Source: Amoebidium appalachense (lineage: Eukaryota > Ichthyosporea). From it: a stretch of 64,000 bases of DNA. The translations under genes and the position numbers were made by a program. Position 1 is the first letter of the stretch, and each line of letters begins with the position of its first letter. The notes beneath the pieces are model-generated. The model was not told where the DNA came from and made no database searches. It saw only the letters and a program-made list of their open reading frames with translations. Of this stretch, positions 37,268-45,157 are shown in pieces. The stretch covers positions 1,426,001-1,490,000 of the forward strand of contig CAVNZM010000005.1 in the NCBI GenBank assembly GCA_963693365.1, read 5' to 3'.

Positions 37268-38329
37268 AACAAAAAAAAAAAAGAAACTTCATGAAAGAAA
37301 GAGAGAAAGAAGAGAACTCAAGAAAGCAGGCTCCCTCCGTTTGTTCAACTTGGAGTCCTATCATGCACCCCCATCCAACCCACCCATCCTAACCACCCTG
37401 CAAACTTTTGCCCCAATTATGTTTGTCCTTTTTTTTCCTTGTACTTACCCCCCCCCCCCCCCCCCCCCCCCCCCGCGCAGCTCCAAGCATAGCGCACTGC
37501 AGCAACAACACCTACCAGTTTGGCAACGGGGATTTTGAGCAGCCCTCCATCCAGGCAGCAAACGAGTACTACCAGTTCAACCCCTCATGGGTGCCCAGCT
37601 GGAAGACCACTGGGTCGGTCATCGAGCTGTGGAAGGATACACGGTACGTGCAGCTGTACCTTGATATAGCGGGGTGCCTGGGTGGGATGGGCAGGGGTAG
37701 CAGCTTGGTGTGTGTTTGTGTATTTGTGGTGTGTGCGTGTTGCAGGCGTGTGTGCTTGTGTGTCCAGCAGTTTTGGGATTGGTGTGCTTGTGTGGAGGTG
37801 AGAAAAGGCTGTTGCTTTCCGCACTACTAATGTGTCGTAAAACATCTGTGCCTGACATCTGAATATATGTGCTACATGCATTGTTCCTTTCTATCTGAAT
37901 ATGCCGAATGCACATGTGCCTGACCTCTAATCCCATCCTCTTTTCACCTGCAGGGTTCCCGCAGCCAAAGGCAAACAGTTTGCCGAGGTCAACGGTGTGG
38001 AGGATGGGGCGCTGTACCAAGTCATAAATACCATCCCTGGAGATGAAATTGCAATCTCCTTTTCGCACCGTGGCCGTGATGGCACAGACACAGTCGAACT
38101 CTTTGCTGGCCCCGACGGTGCCCCGTTGACGTCATTCGTTACAAGTCTGGGGAGATTTGTGACGGCAAATGACCAGTGGGTGAGATATACGACTTATTAT
38201 GTAGTGCCACCCGGTCAGACGAGAACGGGTGTGCGCTTTAAGGCTGTAGCCACTGGTTCGAATGCGTGCGGGATAGCGTGTGGAAATTTCATAGATGATG
38301 TGGTGATCAGGCCTAAGCAGTGCCCTTGA
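10012..38329 (+). CDS. Giant secreted multidomain adhesin-like protein, 39 exons, about 3,957 residues
   Basis: Exons: 10012-10245, 12005-12313, 12764-13054, 13356-13646, 14151-14441, 14992-15279, 15764-16756, 17308-18157, 18411-18551, 19114-19266, 19611-19788, 20467-20670, 20849-21234, 21692-21866, 22462-22589, 22920-23077, 23364-23481, 23666-23958, 24355-24670, 25131-25291, 25469-25639, 26005-26199, 26516-26554, 26845-27247, 27563-27969, 28126-28435, 28603-28649, 29110-29170, 29360-29482, 29593-29762, 29946-30105, 30434-31045, 31365-32642, 33007-33081, 33299-33553, 33917-34453, 36395-36928, 37481-37643, 37954-38329. Phases match at every junction and the sum is divisible by three. The least certain points are the donor at 19266, the 20670/20849 junction and the GC donors after 28649 and 34453. 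A signal peptide is present. There is no transmembrane segment after the last domain, so secretion or retention by ligand binding is likely. A role in adhesion or an extracellular coat is an inference from domain content. Two shorter genes are possible but nothing marks a break. Confidence 0.8.
11340..11850 (+). repeat. Long (CA)n-dominated microsatellite in intron 1 of the giant gene
   Basis: About 500 bases are mostly CA dinucleotides with CG, CATA and CAAA interruptions, longest pure run near 11717-11775. All reading frames through it are His-Thr or Cys-Val strings and are not genes. Confidence 0.95.
12005..18157 (+). CDS. Cysteine-rich repeat array (exons 2-8) of CPAGTY / ephrin-receptor-like type
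   Basis: Exons 2-6 are 309, 291, 291, 291 and 288 bases, phase 0 at both ends, each coding the same module of about 97 residues: C.AGQ....RTGC..C..GTYSN.TTNFTC, C..G, C..GT.PN.GRT.C..C, then C..C, ending NCS or SCS. Exons 7 (993 bases) and 8 (850 bases) carry many more copies of [15 protein letters not shown] type. This resembles the GCC2/GCC3 (ephrin-receptor-like) and TNFR-like repeats of large protist and animal surface proteins. The equal exon sizes show growth by exon duplication. Exon 8 ends in phase 1, where the EGF part begins. Confidence 0.85.
18411..18551 (+). CDS. Exon 9: calcium-binding EGF domain
   Basis: This symmetrical phase 1-1 exon of 141 bases codes [18 protein letters not shown], then [13 protein letters not shown] and YYGDGTKC. 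The D.DEC start and the N..GSY.C..C core are the calcium-binding EGF consensus. Confidence 0.9.
19114..21234 (+). CDS. Exons 10-13: start of PA14-like segment and H-type-lectin-like region
   Basis: Exon 10 codes GLLAKYY and HFDRIEP, resembling the opening of PA14 domains. Exon 11 codes [19 protein letters not shown] followed by [12 protein letters not shown], similar to H-type lectin (discoidin-end) domains, where a W after a G-rich strand and NPVV recur. Exons 12-13 continue with beta-rich sequence and [18 protein letters not shown]. Exon 10 may begin at 19114 or 19117 (NAGNAG acceptor) and may end at 19266 or 19299, both in phase 1. The exon 12/13 border (20670 and 20849) was chosen because it is the only in-phase pair I found. 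Family assignments here are weak. Confidence 0.6.
19275..19425 (+). repeat. Three imperfect tandem copies of about 55-66 bp overlapping a possible splice donor
   Basis: The core AA(GAA)CACCCC..CATCTCTGCTGGGTTTG occurs at about 19275-19305, 19331-19361 and, more diverged, 19395-19420. Each copy carries a CTGG/GTTTG candidate donor. The first overlaps the end of exon 10 if the later donor (19299) is used. Confidence 0.7.
21692..23481 (+). CDS. Exons 14-17: PA14-like beta-sandwich
   Basis: Exon 16 codes [20 protein letters not shown] and exon 17 continues [12 protein letters not shown]. The pattern YTG.L..P.TGTYE(F/L)....D....VYLDG is the PA14 core (as in yeast flocculins and other glycan-binding proteins), usually a carbohydrate-recognition fold. 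Exons 14 (21692-21866) and 15 (22462-22589) precede it with unrecognised sequence. The calcium-binding D-cis-D motif of flocculins is not evident. Confidence 0.6.
22050..22217 (+). repeat. Diverged copy of the C-tract-associated interspersed repeat
   Basis: GAGGATGGGCTCTCATTATT, GCATACTCT and GTGGATGTTTTCTTCGTACTC line up with the copies at 48120 and 62573-62755, and a C-tract follows at 22200. It lies in an intron of the giant gene. Confidence 0.6.
23666..26199 (+). CDS. Exons 18-22: unrecognised extracellular beta-rich region
   Basis: Exons 23666-23958, 24355-24670, 25131-25291, 25469-25639 and 26005-26199 join in phase. Exon 21 contains [14 protein letters not shown], a motif common in beta-sandwich repeats of large bacterial and protist surface proteins. 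Several N-X-S/T sites are present. I recognise no other family. Confidence 0.65.
25741..25850 (+). repeat. (CA)n microsatellite in an intron
   Basis: A near-pure CA run with few interruptions lies between exons 21 and 22 of the giant gene, after a C-rich stretch that begins close to the donor at 25640. Confidence 0.95.
26266..26466 (+). repeat. Tandem repeat of about 55-65 bp, three to four copies
   Basis: TTCGATCTGGGGTGCCCATC-type units recur at about 26268, 26338, 26391 and 26443, each followed by TTAATCGG.(C)TA.T. The array lies in the intron before the VWD microexon and is not coding. Confidence 0.85.
26516..27247 (+). CDS. Exons 23-24: von Willebrand factor type D (VWD) domain core
   Basis: A 39-base microexon (26516-26554) codes [13 protein letters not shown], matching the VWD signature (G/N)DPHY.TFDG. 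Exon 24 continues [23 protein letters not shown] and [12 protein letters not shown], the last matching the G.CGNFDG signature. Spacing of about 125 residues fits the family. VWD domains support multimerisation or adhesion in mucins, otogelins and zonadhesins. The histidine of DPHY is replaced by asparagine. Confidence 0.8.
27563..28435 (+). CDS. Exons 25-26: region after VWD, ending cysteine-rich
   Basis: Exon 25 (27563-27969) and exon 26 (28126-28435) join in phase 0. Exon 25 is N-glycosylation-rich and has [21 protein letters not shown] spacing. Exon 26 has a helical acidic stretch followed by [15 protein letters not shown] and [14 protein letters not shown], an EGF-like ending. Post-VWD C8-type cysteine regions are known in mucin-like proteins but I cannot align this one. 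Confidence 0.65.
28603..29762 (+). CDS. Exons 27-30: three EGF-like domains
   Basis: Exons 27 (47 bases) and 28 (61 bases) together form one EGF domain ([12 protein letters not shown] ... [15 protein letters not shown]), split by an intron whose donor is GC (TCG/GCAAGT). Exon 29 is a calcium-binding EGF ([12 protein letters not shown] ... YDCQCKPGF). Exon 30 is a third EGF ([14 protein letters not shown] ... [13 protein letters not shown]). Confidence 0.85.
29946..31045 (+). CDS. Exons 31-32: SdrD_B-like Ig-fold domain and unrecognised N-glycosylated region
   Basis: Exon 31 codes [18 protein letters not shown], then [12 protein letters not shown] and [11 protein letters not shown]. This is the G.VW.D.N.DG..D.GE..L pattern of the SdrD_B / CnaB-like fold found in surface proteins. 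Exon 32 (612 bases) completes it with GNYHVEAL and continues with about 190 residues that I do not recognise, ending in a Thr-rich linker. Confidence 0.7.
30230..30318 (+). repeat. (CA)n and (CGCA)n microsatellite
   Basis: A pure CA run, then CGCA repeats, in the intron between exons 31 and 32 of the giant gene. Confidence 0.95.
31365..32642 (+). CDS. Exon 33: three EGF domains and mucin-like Ser/Thr/Pro region
   Basis: The exon opens with [18 protein letters not shown], has [17 protein letters not shown] and a third EGF with [14 protein letters not shown], then about 280 residues almost entirely of Ser, Thr, Ala, Pro and Gly. Inside lies a perfect-length 39-bp tandem array (32078-32428). 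Such a stalk would be heavily O-glycosylated and extended, spacing the upstream adhesive domains from the C-terminal glycan-binding ones. Confidence 0.85.
32078..32428 (+). repeat. 39-bp in-frame tandem repeat, nine copies
   Basis: Each 39-bp unit codes [13 protein letters not shown]. Copies 6-8 carry TCCACTGGGG where the other copies have TCCACGGGGG, a synonymous difference marking a sub-duplication. Copy number is likely to vary between alleles. Confidence 0.95.
33007..33553 (+). CDS. Exons 34-35: cysteine-rich linker
   Basis: Exon 34 (75 bases) and exon 35 (255 bases) are both phase 1-1. Exon 35 has two similar halves: [17 protein letters not shown] and [15 protein letters not shown], a repeated C....C......CC pattern. 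I do not recognise the family. The exons link the mucin-like stalk to the C-terminal triplicated domain. Confidence 0.7.
33917..38329 (+). CDS. Exons 36-39: three copies of a carbohydrate-binding-like domain
   Basis: Copies are exon 36 (33917-34453), exon 37 (36395-36928) and exons 38+39 (37481-37643, 37954-38329). Each is about 178 residues: C....Y.L.NGDFE.P, then a GWKTT..SFE(M/L)(Y/W) segment, G.QFAE(I/L)N, a Q(T/D)I..(V/I)PGD strand, then [30 protein letters not shown] or [15 protein letters not shown], and a C-terminal G.[12 protein letters not shown] strand. The pattern resembles DUF642-like or other carbohydrate-binding modules of secreted proteins. The stop is TGA at 38327-38329. Confidence 0.75.
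34700..36280 (+). mobile_element. 5'-truncated non-LTR retrotransposon (LINE) in an intron
   Basis: An open frame at about 34722-35939 codes the region after the catalytic core of a LINE reverse transcriptase: [13 protein letters not shown], then [12 protein letters not shown], then a thumb-like [14 protein letters not shown] and [20 protein letters not shown]. The upstream YADD-bearing part and endonuclease are absent. After the frame come a (CA)n run (35943-36012), an A-tract (36048-36083) and about 200 bases that are also shared with the copy at 50326-50923. The element lies in the sense orientation within the GC-AG intron between exons 36 and 37 of the giant gene. Confidence 0.85.
37173..37215 (+). 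repeat. Short repeat shared with 46165-46210, next to a C-tract
   Basis: CTCCATATTTCCAACCCCCT followed by a near copy of ACGCATACATC recurs with few changes at about 46178-46212. Both copies abut C-tracts. It may be another C-tract-linked repeat family. Confidence 0.45.
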
Positions 38330-38687
38330 AATTCGTCAGAGTTCTATCTCTGAATGCACTGGGTTATATCTGTTGCACTCTGACTCTGTATGTGTTCCTT
38401 TATTTCATTGTCAGATGTTTACATAACGTGTACAGTAAGCGAATGTGGCCATTTGGCTTTTCTTCAGTTCAAGGCATGATCAATCATTTTATTTCCGCGT
38501 AGCCCAGTAGTATTCAGTATACGACAAATATTCGCACATGTAGATAATAAGGTGACAACAATGTGCATGAGTGGAGTAGCGGTGCTAAAGGCATCACCTA
38601 TTCACCTGGTGATGCATGTTGATCACGAGTGGGTCCTGGAGACCCGAAATATAACTCAGTTTGTGTGCTGTACACCGAGCTGTGAAA

Positions 38688-38693
38688 AATAAA
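38688..38693 (+). promoter_or_regulatory. Candidate polyadenylation signal of the giant gene
   Basis: AATAAA lies 359 bases after the stop codon of the giant gene and is the first such hexamer downstream. Confidence 0.45.
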
Positions 38694-38699
38694 TTACGG

Positions 38700-39333
38700 T
38701 ATGCTTTCTGTTATTGAGTTCGATCCCCGGCGTTTCTAAAAGCTCAAGGGAGTTGCCCTGGGAAGTAAGCCCAATCATGGGGTTGCAGTGGCCTAGTGGT
38801 CACCGTGGTGGTGTGGTGGTGAAATAGATCAGGTTCTGTGTGTGCGCATGCGTGTATGCATGCCTCTTGGTGTGTGGGTGTGGGTGTGCGTAGTGGGTGG
38901 GTGACTAGAGCGGGGTGTTGTGAGTGTGTGTTTTGAAGGGGGGGGGGGGGAGGGGGAGGGGCATGAGTGCACATGTCCGTGTGTGCCTATGTGCGTGTGC
39001 ATGTGTTCGACAGTGTGTGTGGTTGGGGGAGGGGAGAAGGGGTTGGGTGGGTGGGTGGGGGAAAAGGGGGGATGGGCCGGACCGGTGTGTGTGTGTGGGA
39101 GCGGTGTGCGTGCGTGTGGGTGTGCGTGTGGTGTGCGTGGAAGGTTGTGTGCGTGTGTGGTGGGTGGGTGACCAGAGGGGTGTTGGGTGGGTCTGGGCTG
39201 GGATGGGATGGGTGGGGCGGGGTGGGGGAGGTTGCGTGTGTGTGCACGTGTGTGTGTGTGGGGGGGGGGTAAGGGTAAAAATGGATTGAGTGAAAGGGGG
39301 GGGGGACGGTGGGGGGGATACGTGTGTTTTATG

Positions 39334-39364
<31 letters not shown>

Positions 39365-39824
39365 TGTGCACATGCGCATGATTTGGCCCGGGGTGGGGAG
39401 GGAGGGGCAATGGGGTCACCGTGGGGGAGGGGGGAAGGGGGCAACGGCAAATAACGAAGGACCACTGTGGAAGATGAATTCCAAGTAAAACGTTAACTAC
39501 CAGAAAAAGCAAAATACACCCGTACAGGCAAAAGAGAAGCAGAATCACGTGTGGAAGGAAGCAGCCGAAAACACAACAGAGCAACAATGTCATCTATACA
39601 TCCGCGTGGCCATGGCAAGAAGTTGCATGCTGTGTTTGTGTACACCAAGACTGCTAAAAAACTAGGAGCATAATCAGGATGCGCATGGCAGATGGAATGA
39701 TTGTGTGAGTGGGTGGTTGGGTGTGTGTGTGTGTGTGTTGGGCGGGGAGGGGAGGGGGGGGGGGGGGGGGGGGGGGGTCATGATCGATTCAGATATAAAT
39801 CTATCGTGCGTGCCATTACATGTA
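38700..39824. other. Convergent intergenic region, GT-rich and G-rich
   Basis: No gene was found. The stretch 38930-39445 is dominated by GT and G-tracts and gives only low-complexity frames. tRNA-like boxes (GAGTTCGATCCCCGG near 38716, GTGGCCTAGTGGTCACCG near 38786) suggest tRNA-derived repeat remnants but no full tRNA folds from them. Confidence 0.6.
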
Positions 39825-39830
39825 TTTATT
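39825..39830 (-). promoter_or_regulatory. Candidate polyadenylation signal of the AlkB gene
   Basis: TTTATT on the plus strand reads AATAAA on the minus strand, about 330 bases past the TAG stop of the AlkB-family gene. Confidence 0.4.
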
Positions 39831-40156
39831 CGGGTCGCACATGCCCTTTTAGATTTGCGCAGTCCTGCAGAGATCAGCCCATTACATTTCTGACCGACAA
39901 CCACCATCATATTCATGAGTAAATGTCCTAAAGGGCATGATTGCCAAAATAATGAATTAAGACCCCGAATAGTCTATACCAATACTCCATATTACTACAT
40001 ATGTTGTTGGTCACATGCGAAGCGGCGCCAAAAACTGACTATGGAAGGCAGACTATGCAACAGGGACACACAATTCAAGCATTCCAAAGTTTTGGCAGAC
40101 GTTCGGATGTTCAGCAGGGTAGGAATACATACATGCCCAAATCCTTCATTCAACTA

Positions 40157-40349
40157 CTACGCATAAGGGTTTTGGCTACTCGAGCCTTCAATTCTATTAT
40201 TATCGTCACAGCTATGCTGCAACAGCCACGCCTCTTTCTTTAACTTTCTTAAAGTAACCGATATCCGCAGGCCCTCGGTAACAGCCTTGATTCCATGCAT
40301 CCAGTCATAGCGGCCTGGCCCGTGCATCAGCAACAGGTCTCCTGTGCGG

Positions 40350-40414
<65 letters not shown>

Positions 40415-41129
40415 CGCACGCGCGCGTGTTCGTGTGCGTGCGTGTGTGTGCACGCGCATGTGTGTGTGTGTGTGTGTGCGCGTGTGTGCTTGCGTGTGGG
40501 TGGGTTTAACAGTTGATTTCTTTAAGCCACAAAAAAAATACAGGTATCCCTTGATTCCCCCCCCCCCCCCCCCCCCCCCCCCAAAAAAAAAGGGGGGGGG
40601 GGGGGGGGGGGGAGGAGGGGGGGGGGGGGAGGGGGGGGGGGGGGGGGGTTATTATCTTCATCGTGAATAGGGTCCAACGTGTGGAACTGTGCATGTGGTG
40701 GTAGTGGTGATGAATTAGGAGGAAAGGGGGGAGGGGGGAGGGGGATGGGGGGTAAGTTGGCATGTGTTTCTATTCATTTTTGAAAGGCACAAAATGAAGA
40801 GCGGAAAACGGAAGAATAGGAGGAGAAGGAGGGGGAGGGGGAGGGTGGAGGAAGGGGGGAGGGGGAAGGGGGGAGCGGGGCGTGGAGGGGGGGTATTAAT
40901 ACCTGGATCCAGATTTGCTTCCCTCACCACTTTGTCGTCACCGACCAGATAGAACTGCATGTCACAGCTGCTGCCCAGAGACACAATGGCTATGCCGTCC
41001 TCGAACCGGGCCAGATCTACGTGCGGCTGGCCCGACCCGGTCCGAATGTCAGCCCGAGCTCAGCAGGGAATAGACTATGCCATCACCCCTTCACTCACCT
41101 CATTCGCATTTTCTGCTGCTGCCCCCCCC

Positions 41130-41165
<36 letters not shown>

Positions 41166-42145
41166 AAAAAAAGAAAACACACGCACACACACACCACCAC
41201 CACAAATCACACACAGTGACACCACACGGACGCACGCACGCACGGACGCACGCACGCACACCCACCCACACCCACACCCACAAAGTACACACACCGACTA
41301 AACCCCTCCGTTTCATTAAGAGATTCTTCAAACCACAGTGCCCCCCCGGGTGGGTGGGTGGGGGGGGGACGGAGCGGCAAAGGTCGAGTACTACGTGTCA
41401 ACGTGCTTGTGTCCGATAATATAATGCATGTGGAAAAAAGGAGGAATGGCCCCTCTGTCCTCCGTGCACGCACATACACGCACACACACATACACATACA
41501 CACGCACACACACACACATGCACACACACACACACACACACACCGACACCGACACCCACACCTCCACACCCCCTACACCCCCCCCCCCCCCCTACCTTTA
41601 TGCCATCGCCCATGTGGTACATGTTGAGAATCATCTGGTCAAACAGCGGCTCACGACTGACCAACTCCTCTGGCAACAGCGAGTTGTGTTGCGCACTGAT
41701 TCGCACACACTCTCATTAGGTTATACGATAACACGTTGGAGGTGGGATAACCAAACGATGCTCAACATTATAAAAAAATACCCTTGATATTGACATTTTA
41801 CTTTGAGAACGTGATAGTAATTTCTTTCAAAAAGGGAACAGAAAACGAATAGAGGACAGTACTGGGTAGGTGCACCGGGAGGGGGGAGTAGGAACTCTTG
41901 TACGTGGCAGAAAACAGCTCGAAATAAATCCAGCACTTTGTCGCAGCCATAATTTTTTTTTTCGATTAACAGAGATTTCAAGATTATTCTTTATGACAAC
42001 TAACACTCCTGAGTGTTTAGCCTGCACCACCGCATGACAGGTACACATAATGCAAACAAATCGGTGTATTACAAGGGTGTGTGTGTGTGCGTGTGCGTGT
42101 GCGTGTGTGTGTGTGTGCATGTCGTGTGTGTGTGTGTGTGTGTGT

Positions 42146-42219
<74 letters not shown>

Positions 42220-42658
42220 TGTGGGCGTGCGTGCGTGCGTGTGTGTGTGTGTGTATCCTTACTACCGGGGGGTATTGCACTATCCAGTTACTCACCATTG
42301 CTGGGTGTGGTGTGCCAAAGTCAAGGCCCATTCTGGAAAGTTGCCAAATATCATCGCCTGGTTGCGCCCAGCAGCAAAATAACCTAGCCCCTTGTTCCAC
42401 TCAGTTTCATGCTAGAGCCCTCCCTCCTCTCCCTCCTCCCACCTCCCCCCCCCCCCAAAATAAAAAAAAATAAAAAAAATTAGCATAGCCACATGACATT
42501 AGAAAACCCATGCACACACTCACACCCGACACCAACCCACGGTGGCTAGTGTATTATCCCCCCCCCCCCCCGTCCCCTCCCCCCACCCCCCCACACACAC
42601 ACCCCACCCCACCCCCCATCCCCTCCCCCTCTCCCCCTCTTCCCATTTACCCCCCCCT

Positions 42659-42689
<31 letters not shown>

Positions 42690-43143
42690 CCAAAAGAATA
42701 GAATCCGAGAAAACAAAGAAGGAAGAAAGAAGGCAAGCAAGAAAAGAAGAACCAGAAAAGACACCCCGCCCCCTCCCCCCTCCCCCCACCCCTTCCCCAC
42801 ACTAAAGCGTGATTTGCCCTGTACCAACATACCGTTTGACACCAACGCATCCAGGAGTTCTGCCTGGCTGTGTGGGGGCAGGAACCCCCTCACCACCACC
42901 AGACCATCCACCCCACAGCCGGTGTCCACCAAAACATCATCACTGTCTATGGCGTCTGTAGCGTGGGCACTTGATTAGGGTGGTGATACAAGGTGTGTGT
43001 GTGCACTCGTGTGCCTTGTAAGGGGAAAAGGGCTGTATGTGCGAATGTGTACGCACCAAGCCTGTGTACGTCATACACTGTGTGTGTGTGTGTATGTGTG
43101 TGTGTGTGTGCTACAGAGAGAGAGGGGGGAGAGGGGGGGGGGG

Positions 43144-43193
<50 letters not shown>

Positions 43194-43194
43194 A

Positions 43195-43234
<40 letters not shown>

Positions 43235-43503
43235 TGTGTGTGTGTGTGTGTGCTTTTAGAGGGGAAGGTGTTAAAAGGTTGTGGAGGGGAGCCTGGAAGG
43301 GTTGAGCTCATGGGGGATACATTGATGTGTGGCAGGTTGGGTGGGTGTGTCAGTGGGGAGGTGTTTGTGTGCCTATGTGTGTCAAGTGTAAGGTGTATGC
43401 ACAGGTGTATCCATATACACTCGTATAGATGTCAGTTTCTTTGGTGTGCTTTTGTGTGAACTTGGTGTGCACGCGTATGTGTGTGTGGGTGTTTGAGTGA
43501 GTA

Positions 43504-43535
<32 letters not shown>

Positions 43536-43924
43536 GGTGGGTGGGTGGGTGGGTGTGTTGGAGGGTAGGGGGGAAAGCAGGGAGGGAACACAGAAATTCG
43601 AATGTGGGGGGGGGGGGGGAGGGGGATTGGAAGGAGAAGGGGGGAGGGGGGAGGGGAGGAAGAGAGGGACAGAGGGGGGGAGGGGGAGAAGAGAGAGAGG
43701 GGGGGGGGGAGGAGACTGTGGCAGTGGGTATAGTGGATTCCTCGTTGTCAAAAGACTTATCAATGAATTTTGTTGTGCTTGGCGGTGGTTTATTGTAACA
43801 AAAAAACTGCCATAACCCCAATACTGCCCCAACCTTAGTTCCTAAAAAGGAAAAGGCCACCCTCACCTTCCTCACACGCACTCTCCTCGCTGTCTGGCCC
43901 AAACAGGTCCTCATCCTCTTCCAT
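40157..43924 (-). CDS. AlkB-family 2OG-Fe(II) dioxygenase, ALKBH8-like oxygenase domain, 225 residues
   Basis: Six exons on the minus strand: 43924-43867 (ATG), 42955-42833, 42383-42296, 41695-41596, 41026-40903, 40341-40157 (TAG). All phases agree, total 678 bases. The N-terminus is acidic ([15 protein letters not shown]). The fold follows: [50 protein letters not shown], then the iron site [20 protein letters not shown] (HxD), [19 protein letters not shown] (distal His) and RISVTLRKL (2-oxoglutarate Arg). The REPLFDQ and HVDL.RFEDGIA wording is closest to the oxygenase of ALKBH8 and plant relatives, which hydroxylate wobble-uridine modifications of tRNA. It lacks the RRM and methyltransferase domains of animal ALKBH8. 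The start of the third exon (42383) was chosen by phase; its acceptor is weak. An N-terminal ATG in good context supports the start. Confidence 0.85.
40350..40500 (+). repeat. (GT)n / (CG)n microsatellite in the last intron of the AlkB gene
   Basis: A TG run, then alternating CGCG and TG, lies just upstream (in gene sense) of the last AlkB exon. On the sense strand it reads (CA)n, as in introns of the plus-strand genes. Confidence 0.95.
42065..42255 (+). repeat. (GT)n microsatellite in an AlkB intron
   Basis: A near-pure TG run of about 190 bases lies between the third and fourth coding exons, reading (CA)n on the gene's sense strand. Confidence 0.95.
43111..43250 (+). repeat. (GA)n purine tract with flanking (GT)n
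   Basis: GAGA repeats with short G-tracts, then TG repeats, lie in the first intron of the AlkB gene. The pure purine strand could form triplex DNA. Confidence 0.95.
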
Positions 43925-45157
43925 CTCTGTGCCGCACTTAAACAAATAGTCGGTTACCTCTCAAAACTTACACTGCCATATGCTGCTAATGCGTTGGTCA
44001 ATGAAAGATCTAGAACTGATCCAAAAGGCACTTGTAGGTATGTAGATTTCGGACGTTCCTTTACTCGGTTCCTTTTGGATCTGATCACAGCCGGGGGTTG
44101 AGCTCCATGGAGCTGAGATCTTGTGAAATAAGCTGAAGTTCCTCCTTGCCGTTGCTTCATACCAGTGGCCCTGTCGTCTCTTTCACTAATAAAGTATGTA
44201 GTCACTCTCATAACATCCAGATCAAACATCGTATCCTCCCTCCCTCCCTCGATCGACTGAGCTCGCCAACGGTTGTATGATGACAGACTCTGAGCCTCTG
44301 CCACGGCCATCTAGAGTCTCTAGATGGCCGTGGCCTCTGCCCGTCTCTGTCTGTGTGGCTCACGGTAAGAGGAGTGTAACGTCATTTTCTCTCACCAAGT
44401 GACGTCACTTTCTGCCAAGTCAGCCAAGCACATGAGCCTCGCAATGTAGTCTTTAGTGTTTACTCCATACGTTGTTTGTAGATTATTGACTTAAATGTCT
44501 TAAGCGACTGGCACCTTAAAATGACGTCAATAGCGACAGACTCATCGTAGCCACATGTGACGCGCCGCTTTTGACAAAGCACGGGACATGCACTGGCAGC
44601 ACGGGCACACAGGAAAGAAAAGGGTACAAACTGAAAACGTGAGTAGAAAAACTTTTTTGCTGAGGCATAACAGGTTGGGAGTTAGTTTGTATGATATGTG
44701 GCTGGCGTCTCAATCACTATCGGATGTATTTTTGAGATGCTTCGTTGATTTCGGAAGGGCGGTAGTTGGTGCAAGGTTTTCCCCATGTTTTGCAAGGTGT
44801 CAGCAAGAGCAGTTTGGGTTGAACTTGTTGGGAGAGGGAGACGGTTTTTCAAGCTCGCTTTTACGGCTTAACATTAATAGCTGGAAGTGAAGGAAGGAAG
44901 GAAGGAGGGAGGAGTGTTTGAGCGATTTCTGAGGTTTACCACTTGCTAGAAAGGAGGAACGACGGATATTAAGGTCTTTCTGCGCGTTGTAGTTGTAGGT
45001 TTTGCCTCTCTTGCCATCCAGATAGACACACGTACTCATGGACACACACTCACTCACTCACACACTCACACACTCACGAGAGTAACACTTACACTATCAC
45101 TATCACACACACACACATACCCACATATTAATAGTGGGCTTTTTTTTTGCAGAAAAA
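43925..45157. promoter_or_regulatory. Divergent upstream region between the AlkB and prohibitin-2 genes
   Basis: The AlkB ATG (minus, 43924) and prohibitin-2 ATG (plus, 45158) are 1.2 kb apart and head to head, so this segment should hold both promoters. It is almost free of homopolymers. A near-perfect prohibitin 5'-UTR intron is suggested by AAAAC/GTGAGT at 44639 and TTTTTTTTTGCAG at 45139-45152, six bases before the ATG. No TATA box was identified. Confidence 0.5.
44300..44334. repeat. Perfect palindrome with 17-bp arms
   Basis: GCCACGGCCATCTAGAG at 44300-44316 is mirrored by its reverse complement at 44318-44334 around a single T at 44317. CCTCTG follows or precedes both arms. It lies about 380 bases upstream of the AlkB start codon and could be a dimeric protein-binding site or cruciform. 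Confidence 0.9.

Noticed and set aside
41026-41058. Longer form of the fifth AlkB exon starting at 41058
   Set aside because: It would enter in phase 1, but the exon before it ends in phase 0. The acceptor at 41027 is in phase and gives the family sequence GDGIKPHVDL.
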